NCBI RefSeq assembly: GCF_025583945.1
Contig: NZ_JAOEGU010000013.1
Location: 36,938 to 100,937 of the forward strand
Reading direction: 5' to 3'
Source: Methylobacter psychrophilus
GTDB lineage: Bacteria; Pseudomonadota; Gammaproteobacteria; Methylococcales; Methylomonadaceae
Length of the DNA: 64,000 nt
Shown: piece by piece, positions 19,158 through 27,565 of the stretch
Layout: each line of letters opens with the position of its first letter
Numbering within the stretch: position 1 is the stretch's first letter
Program-made: the position numbers and the translations under genes
The notes under the pieces: model-generated
What the model saw: only the letters and a program-made list of their open reading frames with translations
The model's database searches: none
Told to the model about the DNA's origin: nothing

Positions 19158-22100
19158 ATGTCAGCACATCTTCATGCCATCGCCAATACCGTCACGGAAA
19201 TCCCTTTTCAAGACGCTTCAATGGATATTTGGGATACAAAATATCGCTTAAAAAGCAAAGATGGTGTCGCCCTTGATGGCTCTATTGATGAAACTTATCA
19301 ACGGGTTGCCAAAGCACTTTCCGGCGTAGAAAAAGGCAAAAATAAACAGGAACAATATTACAAAGAATTTCTCTGGGCATTGCGTCAGGGCGTTATCCCT
19401 GCAGGCCGTATTATTTCCAATGCCGGTGCATTAGCGCATAAACCGGCTACCTCAACCATTAACTGCACCGTTTCCGGTACTATCGCCGATTCCATGGATG
19501 ATATTCTGGGTAAAGTGCATGAAGCGGGATTGACGCTTAAAGCCGGTTGCGGGATTGGCTATGAATTTTCAACCCTCAGACCCAAAGATGCCTATGTTTC
19601 CGGTGCCGGCGCTTATACCTCGGGGCCGCTATCGTTTATGGATATTTATGACAAGATGTGTTTTACCGTCTCGTCAGCCGGTGGAAGGCGCGGCGCACAA
19701 ATGGCCACTTTTGATATCGGTCATCCTGATGTTGTGGAATTTATTCGCGCCAAACGTGAAAATGGCCGTTTACGCCAATTTAACCTATCGCTGCTAATTA
19801 CCACTGAATTTATGCAGGCGGTAAAAAATGACCTGCCTTGGCCGCTATCATTTCCGGTAACCGAAAAAGAAGTCCAACTGGATAAGCTCGACTTAACTGA
19901 TAAAACTAAAATCCTCTGGCGTGAACTACCTGCCACAGATGGCTATGTCATTAATAATGATGGTCTCATTGCCTGCAAAATAACCAAAACCATTCCCGCG
20001 CGTCGGTTGTGGGACATTATTATGAGTTCCACTTACGATTATGCCGAACCGGGATTTATTCTGATCGACAAAGTTAACGAAATGAATAATAACTGGTTTT
20101 GTGAAAAAATTCGCGCGACCAATCCTTGTGTAACTGGTGATACCTGGGTTCAGACAGAACAAGGACCCAGGCAAATTAACGCCATTTTAGGCGAGCAAAT
20201 CAGCGTATTGGTCGATGGTAAATTACATCAGTCAGGCATTGAGGGCTTCTTCAAAACAGCAACAAAAAACGTTCTTAGCTTAAAAACAAAGGAAGGTTTC
20301 AACCTGCGTCTTACCAATGATCACCAAGTACGTAAAATAACCCGCCTGGATCGTTATAATCTTGAAACAGAATGGTGTGCAGCCGATCAACTTAATGCTG
20401 GCGATCAGGTATTACTAAATGACCATCGTCAACATGCTCACTGGAAAGGAAAATACAGCGAGAATCAAGGTTATTTAGTCGGGTTACTAATCGGCGATGG
20501 TACGTTAAAAGAAGATAAAGCCGTTTTGTCTGTCTGGAAAAGTGCACAAGTTATGAATAGCGACATCAATTTATTAAATTCTGGCGTTGATGCCATTATG
20601 GATAAGGTCATGACCGCCACTGCCGAGTTTACTACCCGTAGTGATTTTAAAGGTTGGTCTGAAATAGCCGGAAGAAACGAATACAGACTCAGTTTTTCCG
20701 GACTAAAAACGCTGGCTGAAGAGCTGGGTATGTCACCTGGAAACAAATGTATCAGCGCGCAAATCGAAACGGCATCAAGCGATTTTTACCGAGGTTTTTT
20801 ACAAGGTTTTTTTGACGCTGACGGTTCAGTTCAAGGCACTCAAAACAAAGGCGTTAGTGTTCGCTTGGCCCAATCAGATCTACCTCGCCTTGAAGCGGTG
20901 CAGCGTATGTTACTTCGATTAGGCATCAACTCAACTATTTACCGTAATCGTCGCCCTGCCGGCATAACAAAACTCCCTGATGGTAAAGGTGGTGTCGCTG
21001 ATTATAAAATTTCTCCCCAGCATGAACTGGTTATAAGTGGCTATAATCTTGCCGTTTATCAAAAAACGATAAACTTTACCGATAGTAATAAAGCCGCTCA
21101 ACTTGAATTGGCGTTAAAAAATTACCGTCGCTTATTAAATCGTGAGCGTTTTACCGCTACGATTGAATCCATAACGCCTGATGGCTACGAAGATGTGTTT
21201 GATATACAGGTTCCGGGAATAAATACCTTTGACGCCAATGGCTTACATGCTCACAATTGCGGAGAGCAGCCGTTGCCGCCTTACGGCAGTTGTTTGTTGG
21301 GCTCCATCAACCTGACCCGTTTTGTTAAAAAACCCTTTACCAAAGACGCTCATTTTGATTGGGAAACTTATCGTAAAGCCATCAACATCTTTACCCGTAT
21401 GCTGGATAATGTTGTCGAAATTAATGGCCTGCCCTTGCCTCAACAACGTGAAGAAATTGTTAGCAAGCGTCGGCATGGCATGGGTTATTTAGGGTTGGGT
21501 TCAACCGTTACCATGCTCGGCATGAAATACGGCGACTCCCCTTCTGTTGACTTTACCGAAGAAGTCACCAAAGTTTTAGCTGTAGAAGGCTGGAAAGCCG
21601 GCTTATCCTTAGCCAAAGAGAAAGGCCCTGCTCCCATTATGGAGCAATTATTTAGCGTTAGCGGTGAAATGTTGCATAAACGCCCTGAAATGATTGCCGA
21701 TGGTTATAAAGTGGGCGATGAAGTTCCCGGTAAATTATTACTCGCAAAATACAGCCGCTATATGCAGCAACTGGCTAAAGAAGAACCCGAATTGATTAGC
21801 GATCTGATTGAAACCGGTGCACGTTTTAGCCATCACAGTTCTATTGCACCAACCGGCACTATTTCCCTGTCTCTTGCCAATAATGCCAGCAACGGTATAG
21901 AACCCAGCTTTGCCCATCACTACTCTCGTAATGTGATTCGTGCCGGTAAAAAATCGAAAGAGAAAATTGATGTATTTTCTTTTGAATTATTGGCCTATCG
22001 GGAAATGATCAATGCCAATGCCATGCCTTACAGTGAAAACGTGGAACAACAATTACCGGACTACTTTATCGCCGCTGATGACGTTAGCCCAAAACAACAC

Positions 22101-22439
22101 GTGGATATTCAGGCTGCCGCGCAGAAATGGATAGATTCTTCCATTTCCAAAACTGCCAACGTGCCCACTGATTTTCCTTACGAAGAGTTTAAGTCTATTT
22201 ACGAATATGCTTATGACAAAGGCTTGAAAGGCTGCACCACGTTCCGCTTTAACCCTGAAGTTTTTCAAGGCGTACTCGTTAAGGAATCTGATCTGGAAAA
22301 TACCACCTACCAATTTACCCTTGAAGACGGTGAAGTAATAGAGCTAAAAGGTAATGACGAAGTTGAATATGATGGCGAAATGCACAGTGCAGCAAATTTA
22401 TTTGATGCCTTAAAAGAAGGCTATTACGGTAAATTTTAA
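19158..22439 (+). CDS. nrdJ: B12-dependent class II ribonucleotide reductase, large chain, with intein
   Basis: 1093 residues from the ATG at 19158, which has AGGAA upstream; an in-frame ATG at 19110 is less likely. Removing the 377-residue intein leaves 716 residues, normal for the NrdJa chain of split class II reductases. Features include N-C-T-V-S-G near residue 95, K-A-G-C-G-I-G-Y-E-F-S, and the active-site loop N-P-C-G-E-Q-P-L-P-P-Y-G-S-C. The enzyme reduces ribonucleotides using an adenosylcobalamin radical, independent of oxygen. The intein lies directly before the catalytic cysteine of N-P-C-G-E. The partner nrdJb follows 62 bp downstream. Regulation by NrdR is likely. Confidence 0.95.
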   Translation: MSAHLHAIANTVTEIPFQDASMDIWDTKYRLKSKDGVALDGSIDETYQRVAKALSGVEKGKNKQEQYYKEFLWALRQGVIPAGRIISNAGALAHKPATSTINCTVSGTIADSMDDILGKVHEAGLTLKAGCGIGYEFSTLRPKDAYVSGAGAYTSGPLSFMDIYDKMCFTVSSAGGRRGAQMATFDIGHPDVVEFIRAKRENGRLRQFNLSLLITTEFMQAVKNDLPWPLSFPVTEKEVQLDKLDLTDKTKILWRELPATDGYVINNDGLIACKITKTIPARRLWDIIMSSTYDYAEPGFILIDKVNEMNNNWFCEKIRATNPCVTGDTWVQTEQGPRQINAILGEQISVLVDGKLHQSGIEGFFKTATKNVLSLKTKEGFNLRLTNDHQVRKITRLDRYNLETEWCAADQLNAGDQVLLNDHRQHAHWKGKYSENQGYLVGLLIGDGTLKEDKAVLSVWKSAQVMNSDINLLNSGVDAIMDKVMTATAEFTTRSDFKGWSEIAGRNEYRLSFSGLKTLAEELGMSPGNKCISAQIETASSDFYRGFLQGFFDADGSVQGTQNKGVSVRLAQSDLPRLEAVQRMLLRLGINSTIYRNRRPAGITKLPDGKGGVADYKISPQHELVISGYNLAVYQKTINFTDSNKAAQLELALKNYRRLLNRERFTATIESITPDGYEDVFDIQVPGINTFDANGLHAHNCGEQPLPPYGSCLLGSINLTRFVKKPFTKDAHFDWETYRKAINIFTRMLDNVVEINGLPLPQQREEIVSKRRHGMGYLGLGSTVTMLGMKYGDSPSVDFTEEVTKVLAVEGWKAGLSLAKEKGPAPIMEQLFSVSGEMLHKRPEMIADGYKVGDEVPGKLLLAKYSRYMQQLAKEEPELISDLIETGARFSHHSSIAPTGTISLSLANNASNGIEPSFAHHYSRNVIRAGKKSKEKIDVFSFELLAYREMINANAMPYSENVEQQLPDYFIAADDVSPKQHVDIQAAAQKWIDSSISKTANVPTDFPYEEFKSIYEYAYDKGLKGCTTFRFNPEVFQGVLVKESDLENTTYQFTLEDGEVIELKGNDEVEYDGEMHSAANLFDALKEGYYGKF
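20127..21257 (+). mobile_element. LAGLIDADG intein in NrdJ
   Basis: 377 residues inserted between Pro and Cys of the N-P-C-G-E active-site motif. It begins C-V-T-G-D-T-W-V (Cys1 nucleophile, block A) and ends with H-A-H-N, the penultimate His and terminal Asn of block G; the next residue is the extein Cys (+1). Block B is L-R-L-T-N-D-H-Q-V. The two dodecapeptide motifs of a homing endonuclease are visible: Y-L-V-G-L-L-I-G-D-G and F-L-Q-G-F-F-D-A-D-G. Splicing residues look complete, and both motifs keep their acidic residue, so the endonuclease may be active. Confidence 0.95.
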
Positions 22440-22448
22440 TCCCTTGTC

Positions 22449-22472
22449 AGGGCAATCTCTTATTATTGCCCT
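22449..22472 (+). terminator. Hairpin between nrdJa and nrdJb
   Basis: An 8-bp perfect stem, AGGGCAAT paired with ATTGCCCT, with an 8-nt loop. No T-run follows, so it is more likely an intercistronic RNA processing or stability element than a true terminator. Confidence 0.4.
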
Positions 22473-22501
22473 AACTGCACAGAACCTATCAGGAAAAGAT
22501 C

Positions 22502-23200
22502 ATGGCATACGCAATCAACAAAAAAATTATTAGCTACAAAGTTATCAGCAACGAAGACAAAATCAACGCAGAACAAGCTAAAGCCGAAGCTCAACTACAA
22601 GACCGCGAAAGCATGCATGAAAATGTAGCGCGTCCTGAAATCCTGTTTGGCTCAACTTACAAGATCAAAACCCCGCAATCAGAGCATGCGATGTATATCA
22701 CTATCAATGATATGATTTTGAATATGGATACCGAGTACGAAGAACGCCGCCCGTATGAAGTATTTATTAACTCCAAAAACATGGAACATTTTCAGTGGGT
22801 ACTGGCGCTGACCCGGGTTATCTCGGCTGTATTTCGTAAAGGCGGTGATTCCTGCTTTCTGGTTGAAGAACTTAAATCGGTTTTTGATCCCAAAGGCGGA
22901 TACTTTAAAAAAGGCGGTGTCTTTATGCCTTCATTAGTCGCCGAGATTGGCTGTACCATTGAACAACATCTCAAGAAAATCGGCATGCTCCAAACCCATG
23001 ATATGGATACTCATCAAAAAAAATTCCTGGCCGCCAAACGCAAGGAATTTGAAGCCATCCATAACGATACCTCAACGCTGGACGAATCCGGCAGCTTCCC
23101 CGCCAAAGCCCTGCTCTGCGGAAAATGCCAAACCAAAGCCCTGGTGTTAATGGATGGCTGCATGACCTGTTTGAATTGTGGCGATAGTAAGTGTGGGTGA
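22502..23200 (+). CDS. nrdJb: Class II ribonucleotide reductase small chain NrdJb
   Basis: 232 residues. The TSCPD-type domain found at the C-terminus of class II reductases is visible in the middle (R-R-P-Y-E-V-F-I-N-S-K and V-L-A-L-T-R-V-I-S-A-V-F-R-K-G-G). The C-terminal C-G-K-C, C-M-T-C, C-G-D-S-K-C cluster probably includes the redox cysteines that regenerate the active site or a zinc site. Split NrdJa/NrdJb enzymes are known from Pseudomonas; both chains are needed for activity. The start has AGGAAAAG just upstream. It forms an operon with nrdJa. Confidence 0.9.
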   Translation: MAYAINKKIISYKVISNEDKINAEQAKAEAQLQDRESMHENVARPEILFGSTYKIKTPQSEHAMYITINDMILNMDTEYEERRPYEVFINSKNMEHFQWVLALTRVISAVFRKGGDSCFLVEELKSVFDPKGGYFKKGGVFMPSLVAEIGCTIEQHLKKIGMLQTHDMDTHQKKFLAAKRKEFEAIHNDTSTLDESGSFPAKALLCGKCQTKALVLMDGCMTCLNCGDSKCG

Positions 23201-23291
23201 TATGTAGTACGGATGCCAGTTGTCGGTCGTTTTGTGGCTAAAAATCTGGGGACTTCGCCTTGGGAGTTATAACTACTTATTAGGATCTTAA

Positions 23292-23972
23292 ATGGACGAA
23301 GAACAGATTATACGAAATGAATTATTTAAGAAATACCGAGAAGATGTTTTAAATCGTCAGCTTTCGAACACTGAGAACTACGACAAAGCCGTTCTTTCTC
23401 TAGGTACGACCTTTTTAGGGTTTTCCTTGGCTTTCTTAAAAGACTTTGTCTCATATAAAGATGCAATATATGCCCCACTTCTGCCAACGTCATGGGTGCT
23501 ATTTTGCCTGTCAATCATAGCAACAATAGCGTCGTTTTTTATAAGCAAAATAGGCCTTTCCACCCAATTGCAATACGCTGAAAAATACTACTTAGAGAAT
23601 AATTTATCTTATCTGACAAAAAAGAATCATGCAGCAGCCTTGACGGACACGGCAAACTATTTTTCCGCCTTGTCATTTATATTGGCAGTTATCACAACCA
23701 TAATTTTTGTAGTCATCAACCTTGTAAACGGAGTCAACATGTCTGAGAAAAAAACAAATGGGATTGCCACCCTAGATGGAGCCTCAATTCCTAGTATGCA
23801 AAGCTTCGGTGGTTTTGGTTTAGCAACACTTGGCGCCGAAATCCCGGTTATGCAACTTGCTCCTGTGACTGCTCCGCCTGTAACCACGCAGCCAGTATCA
23901 AGTCTACAATCAGGTTCCAATTTACAAAGTTCAGTTGGTACTATCAATGGTGGATTGGAATACACCAGGTAG
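23292..23972 (+). CDS. Hypothetical membrane protein with Ser/Thr/Pro-rich tail
   Basis: 226 residues, no family recognised. A charged N-terminal segment is followed by two closely spaced hydrophobic segments (around residues 35-80) and a third near 120-145. The last 80 residues are low-complexity and rich in Ser, Thr, Pro, Gly and Ala (P-V-T-A-P-P-V-T-T-Q-P). The GC content and codon use are lower than in nrdJ. It ends immediately before a REP unit and the RAYT transposase gene, in an accessory zone. Confidence 0.55.
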   Translation: MDEEQIIRNELFKKYREDVLNRQLSNTENYDKAVLSLGTTFLGFSLAFLKDFVSYKDAIYAPLLPTSWVLFCLSIIATIASFFISKIGLSTQLQYAEKYYLENNLSYLTKKNHAAALTDTANYFSALSFILAVITTIIFVVINLVNGVNMSEKKTNGIATLDGASIPSMQSFGGFGLATLGAEIPVMQLAPVTAPPVTTQPVSSLQSGSNLQSSVGTINGGLEYTR

Positions 23973-24057
23973 CCTGTAGGGTACGCACTGCGTACCTTTT
24001 AAGAGCTTGAATAACGGAACGCTTTAAAATGGTACGCGATGCGTACCCTACGGTGGT
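23971..24057. repeat. REP/BIME unit left of the RAYT gene
   Basis: AGCCTGTAGGGTACGCACTGCG followed by CTTTTAAGAGCTTGAATAACG and then the inverse motif ACGCGATGCGTACCCTACGG. The two ends form a dyad around the GTACGC core. A near-identical copy occurs at 24696-24782, on the other side of the transposase gene, in the same orientation. Such paired REPs are the expected substrates of the adjacent RAYT. Confidence 0.85.
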
Positions 24058-24088
24058 TTCGCCGTTGCAATATTTTTCGGAGGTTGTT

Positions 24089-24649
24089 TTGTCTGATTAT
24101 CGCCGCTGTTATGTGCCGGGTGGATCGTATTTCTTTACGGTGGTTACTGAACGACGTGCGGACATTTTGGCAAATGATTTGGCTCAGGATTGTCTGAGGG
24201 ATGCTATCCGTTATTGCCAACAACAGCTACCGTTTCGTGTCGATGCAATAGTAATATTGCCTGATCATATTCATGCCATCTGGACGTTGCCGCCGGATAA
24301 CTGCGATTATTCCAAACGTTGGGGCATCATTAAAAAACACTTCACTCAAACCTGGCTGGCCTTGGGCGGCGCTGAACAATCGGTGACTGCTTCACGTCTA
24401 CGCTACCGAAGGCGCGGTGTTTGGCAACGGCGTTTTTGGGAACATGCTCTGCGCGATGAACGCGACTACCAAAACCACTTCAATTACCTGCATTTCAATC
24501 CGGTAAAACACGGTTTGGTTAAAAAGGTGGTGGATTGGCCTTATTCTTCATTTCACCGCTGGGTAGAAAAAGGCGTTTATTCTGTCAATTGGGGTTTGCC
24601 CCCTGAAGACCACTTCTTTCTAAATCATGTTCAATGCTTTGGTGAATAA
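24089..24649 (+). CDS. REP-associated tyrosine transposase (RAYT)
   Basis: 186 residues if translation starts at the TTG at 24089, which has a CGGAGG Shine-Dalgarno 5 nt upstream; the longer frame from 24029 would run into the REP sequence. The Y1/IS200-like fold shows Y-R-R-x-Y-V-P-G-G-S-Y-F-F-T, the HUH metal-binding motif in L-P-D-H-I-H-A-I-W, and a catalytic tyrosine region H-F-N-Y-L-H-F-N-P-V-K-H-G-L-V. RAYTs cut single-stranded REP hairpins and are thought to spread REPs. The gene is flanked by two matching REP units, and it looks intact. Confidence 0.9.
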   Translation: MSDYRRCYVPGGSYFFTVVTERRADILANDLAQDCLRDAIRYCQQQLPFRVDAIVILPDHIHAIWTLPPDNCDYSKRWGIIKKHFTQTWLALGGAEQSVTASRLRYRRRGVWQRRFWEHALRDERDYQNHFNYLHFNPVKHGLVKKVVDWPYSSFHRWVEKGVYSVNWGLPPEDHFFLNHVQCFGE

Positions 24650-24695
24650 CGGGTAGGATAACTTTCTGAGAATTGATTCACTTCTACTTAAAAAT

Positions 24696-24782
24696 AGCCT
24701 GTAGGGTACGCATCGCGTACCTTTTAAGAGCTTGAATAACGAAACACTTTGAAAAAGCGTACGCGATGCGTACCCTACGGTG
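24696..24782. repeat. REP/BIME unit right of the RAYT gene
   Basis: It matches the left unit (23971-24057) almost base for base over about 85 bp, in direct orientation, including GTAGGGTACGC, CTTTTAAGAGCTTGAATAACG and GCGTACCCTACGG. It ends about 10 bp before the stop codon of the minus-strand gene at 24793. Confidence 0.85.
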
Positions 24783-24792
24783 CTACGAGCAA

Positions 24793-25242
24793 TCAATGAT
24801 CACCACGATTAATATTGAGTTGTTGCTCAATACCTACGGTTAAATTATAACCTGCGTCATTGAATAGATCGCCGGTAAAAAATAAATGCATATCTATAAT
24901 CCAGGCAACTTTTTTTACCTTGTTGTTTTCTATAACAATGACTGCAAGCTTATGATTGTTATCAACAATCTGCTCAACAATTGTTTTTGGGTTAGTAGGG
25001 TCTTCTTTTAGCGCACCAGTTACAATAAATTGTGCAGATTCCATTGTCAGCACTGGTTGTGTAGCAGATTGCTCAGCATTTTTTGCATTTTCAAGTGACT
25101 GCGCGTCAAAATAGCCAATGTCATAGACAATCTTAAATGTCAGAACAATCAAAATCGCGCCACCAAAAACAGACAAGCCAATTTTTAATCGCCGTCTAAC
25201 GCGAGGATTTGAGAGTCTTTTTATAATAACGCGAATTTTCAT
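24793..25242 (-). CDS. Membrane-anchored protein resembling the N-terminal domain of DsbC/DsbG
   Basis: 149 residues: a basic N-terminus, one membrane helix (about residues 20-42), then a periplasmic domain. The end reads V-A-W-I-I-D-M-H-L-F-F-T-G-D-L-F-N-D-A-G-Y-N-L-T, which resembles the dimerisation domain and start of the linker in DsbC/DsbG disulfide isomerases (G-x-L-x-D-x-x-G-x-N-L-T). The thioredoxin domain that should follow is missing; the stop codon comes 15 residues later and a REP unit starts about 10 bp beyond it. This may be a natural stand-alone domain or a gene truncated near the REP. Confidence 0.5.
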   Translation of the reverse strand: MKIRVIIKRLSNPRVRRRLKIGLSVFGGAILIVLTFKIVYDIGYFDAQSLENAKNAEQSATQPVLTMESAQFIVTGALKEDPTNPKTIVEQIVDNNHKLAVIVIENNKVKKVAWIIDMHLFFTGDLFNDAGYNLTVGIEQQLNINRGDH

Positions 25243-25327
25243 GTTTTTATTATCGCATTACCCACGGTATTTCACATCAATACTTCGGGTAGTTTTTTAC
25301 TTTGAATAAAATGGCATGTTTTTATGA

Positions 25328-25480
25328 TGGTTCCATCGTCTGTTCGATTTTGTTGCCTTCAATCTGCTAAGCTTACAAGACTTGCCCGATTATGACGAAT
25401 CGTTAGTAATGGCCGCTGACGACTATTCCATCAACCGGATTTATTCGCAGTGCAAGACCACCGTAAATACGTTTCAATAA
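25328..25480 (+). pseudogene. Possible coding remnant
   Basis: An open stretch of 50 codons without a start codon in a plausible place reads like protein sequence (L-F-D-F-V-A-F-N-L-L-S-L-Q-D-L-P-D-Y-D-E, then A-A-D-D-Y-S-I-N-R-I-Y) and ends in TAA. I do not recognise the family. The rest of the gap from 25243 to 25648 shows nothing else I can support. Confidence 0.25.
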
Positions 25481-25648
25481 TATGGCGTTAATATCTGTCC
25501 TCGATCAATACCGGGATTACGTTGACAGGACACCCTAAAAACCATGAAAATTGATGTCGTTAAAAACACCGCATACGAGTCGTCCCAATCGGGATGCCAA
25601 ATTTTTTTATGCCTTATGCCAAACAAGGCCAACCCTGTGGATAGAGCA

Positions 25649-26083
25649 ATGAGTAGATTTAAACAAATGATGGTAATGGCTTCGCTGGTTGCCGGAATGC
25701 TAGTGAGCATAGGTGCCTCTATAGCAGGTAGCGTGGCTGCTGTAGGAGAAATCGGGCCTTATGGCGGGATAATCTATTATGTCGATAGTTCCGGCGCACA
25801 TGGTTTGGAAGCGAAAACCACCGATGAAACCAAGTTACTCAGTTGGAATGAAGCCGTTATCGCGGCCAGCGCTTATGGGGACGACTGGCATTTACCGACA
25901 AAAACCGAATTGAAAATACTCTACGAACACAAAAATAGTGTGGGTGCTTTTGCCAAAGATGATTATTGGAGCTTAACAGAACTCGATAGCAACAGCGCGT
26001 GGATACAAGGCTTCGGCAATGGTGATCAGGATCGTTACAACAAATATAGCCGGCTAAGTGTGCGTGCTGTTCGGGCTTTTTGA
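25649..26083 (+). CDS. Secreted DUF1566/Lcl-like domain protein
   Basis: 144 residues from the ATG at 25649; the frame is open further upstream to 25544, but the signal peptide begins here (M-S-R-F-K-Q then a hydrophobic core ending A-S-I-A-G-S). The mature part has G-P-Y-G-G-I-I-Y-Y-V, L-L-S-W-N-E-A, W-H-L-P-T-K-T-E-L and Y-W-S-L-T-E, the hallmarks of the DUF1566 domain found in many secreted or surface bacterial proteins. Function is unknown. It stands alone between two strand changes. Confidence 0.7.
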   Translation: MSRFKQMMVMASLVAGMLVSIGASIAGSVAAVGEIGPYGGIIYYVDSSGAHGLEAKTTDETKLLSWNEAVIAASAYGDDWHLPTKTELKILYEHKNSVGAFAKDDYWSLTELDSNSAWIQGFGNGDQDRYNKYSRLSVRAVRAF

Positions 26084-26320
26084 TTTGTATTTTTCATAAG
26101 ACAATCAATGTTGTATAGGTAAGCAAGGCGGACACTGGAAATCAACTACATTGAGATTTCTGATCGTCAGCCAAATAGATAGCTGGGGGAGTGGAAAAAT
26201 TGCGTAGTCGTACACTCGCTAATTAGACCACTCCGTTTCCAGAAACTTATCCATTGCCCAAAGCCTTTACCTGTTGCCGACTGCAAAGGATTAACGGTCG
26301 TCTTCTCATCGACGTGCCTC

Positions 26321-26461
26321 TTATTCCCAACCTACAGTTATAAAACAGATTAACCCAACAAAAACGCCCGCCAGCAGGAAAAACGCCCACCAAGGACCTA
26401 AGGAAGAACGTCTTAAGTTGTGTCGCGCTTGCACTCTTGTCTCTTCGGTTCCCATTTGCAT
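26321..26461 (-). CDS. Possible small single-span membrane protein
   Basis: 46 codons on the minus strand from ATG at 26461 (a second ATG at 26455) to TAA at 26321. The product has a charged N-terminus (E-E-T-R-V-Q-A-R-H-N-L-R-R) and one hydrophobic helix (W-W-A-F-F-L-L-A-G-V-F-V-G-L-I-C-F), a convincing single-pass topology with positive residues on the inside. No clear Shine-Dalgarno and no family match known to me. It lies in the 443-bp gap downstream of the GDSL hydrolase gene, on the same strand; nothing else is evident in that gap. Confidence 0.35.
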   Translation of the reverse strand: MQMGTEETRVQARHNLRRSSLGPWWAFFLLAGVFVGLICFITVGWE

Positions 26462-26527
26462 GGGATACCGGAAACTTGCTTACACACTGTCACCATCGTT
26501 GATATATTTATCGAGAATCTCCATCGA

Positions 26528-27529
26528 TTATGGAACCAACGAGATAGCAATAGCCGCTTCCTGAGCAAAAATATCATGAACAGCCTTAGTTGGATGAATG
26601 CCATCCCAAAATAAGAACGTATCAGGAGTCTTACAGGTAAACGGCGGAATGTTTGGAGTTAAACATGGAGCATTGACATTAGTTAAACCGAAGCTTTGCG
26701 GAGAATTATATAAATCATCGGTTTTTTGATAAGTATTGAGTTTAGCAATTTGAAACCCCGATAACCGTGCTATAAGATCATCAAGGCCTGTATTAAACTC
26801 CACTGTTAGTGATCTGGCAGTTGTGGTTGGTACCACCAGAGGGCAAAGAGGATTCACCGGCAATGCTTTCACCGACGGTAACAGTGCAAGGTCAGGGACA
26901 TTTACGACGAGAAACTTTTGCGCCCCCAGGGCAAGCAAGTAATTTAAACTCTGACTGATGCTTTCAACGGCTTCGGCGATAATTCCTTCTGCAGCGAGTG
27001 TATTACATCCGTACACGGCTACTATCAGGGCATCACGAACATCGTTGCTACCCATCTCCATAACGTAAAGGGCATTCATCGGAAGTTGTGGGTAATCGGT
27101 GTGGAAAGCTATTATTTGATCAGGCAAATTGACTGCACCCGAATTGGGGGTTGTTGCCCGAGCGCCGCCGACAGCATAGTTAGCCGCTTTGGCGCCGTTT
27201 CCTTTAAAGGCAGCATTAACATACGCCGTAAGTCCACGCCCCTTCGCAAACTGTTCTATCCAGGTAGCACCGTTACTGAAGTGATGACCGCCTATAGCGT
27301 ACGGAGCATTGGGAATAAGCAAGTCTTCCAATGTATCATAAGGGGGATGGCTCTGTGGAGGCTTAATTTTAGCTTGGGATAACAGGGCAAAGGCATTACC
27401 CGGGTCGGATATGCTGGTTCCAAAAACCACGATCCTATTGAATGTCATTTGTGCTGATGTCCAGCTTGGCGCAAGCAACCCTACAGACAATAAGCTTATT
27501 AATATCAATCTATTAGTTAAACATTTCAT
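26528..27529 (-). CDS. Secreted SGNH/GDSL-type hydrolase
   Basis: 333 residues from the ATG at 27529, preceded by AAGGAAG. The signal peptide (to about residue 26) ends T-S-A-Q. SGNH blocks are present: block I V-V-F-G-T-S-I-S-D-P-G-N with the nucleophile serine, a G-G-A-R-A block, block III M-G-S-N-D-V-R, and block V F-W-D-G-I-H-P-T with the catalytic Asp and His. These enzymes are esterases or lipases acting outside the cytoplasm. It is transcribed away from the cohesin/dockerin pair, separated by about 570 bp. Confidence 0.88.
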   Translation of the reverse strand: MKCLTNRLILISLLSVGLLAPSWTSAQMTFNRIVVFGTSISDPGNAFALLSQAKIKPPQSHPPYDTLEDLLIPNAPYAIGGHHFSNGATWIEQFAKGRGLTAYVNAAFKGNGAKAANYAVGGARATTPNSGAVNLPDQIIAFHTDYPQLPMNALYVMEMGSNDVRDALIVAVYGCNTLAAEGIIAEAVESISQSLNYLLALGAQKFLVVNVPDLALLPSVKALPVNPLCPLVVPTTTARSLTVEFNTGLDDLIARLSGFQIAKLNTYQKTDDLYNSPQSFGLTNVNAPCLTPNIPPFTCKTPDTFLFWDGIHPTKAVHDIFAQEAAIAISLVP

Positions 27530-27565
27530 TGTAAATATACTTCCTTTAAAAGAATATGGATACAA

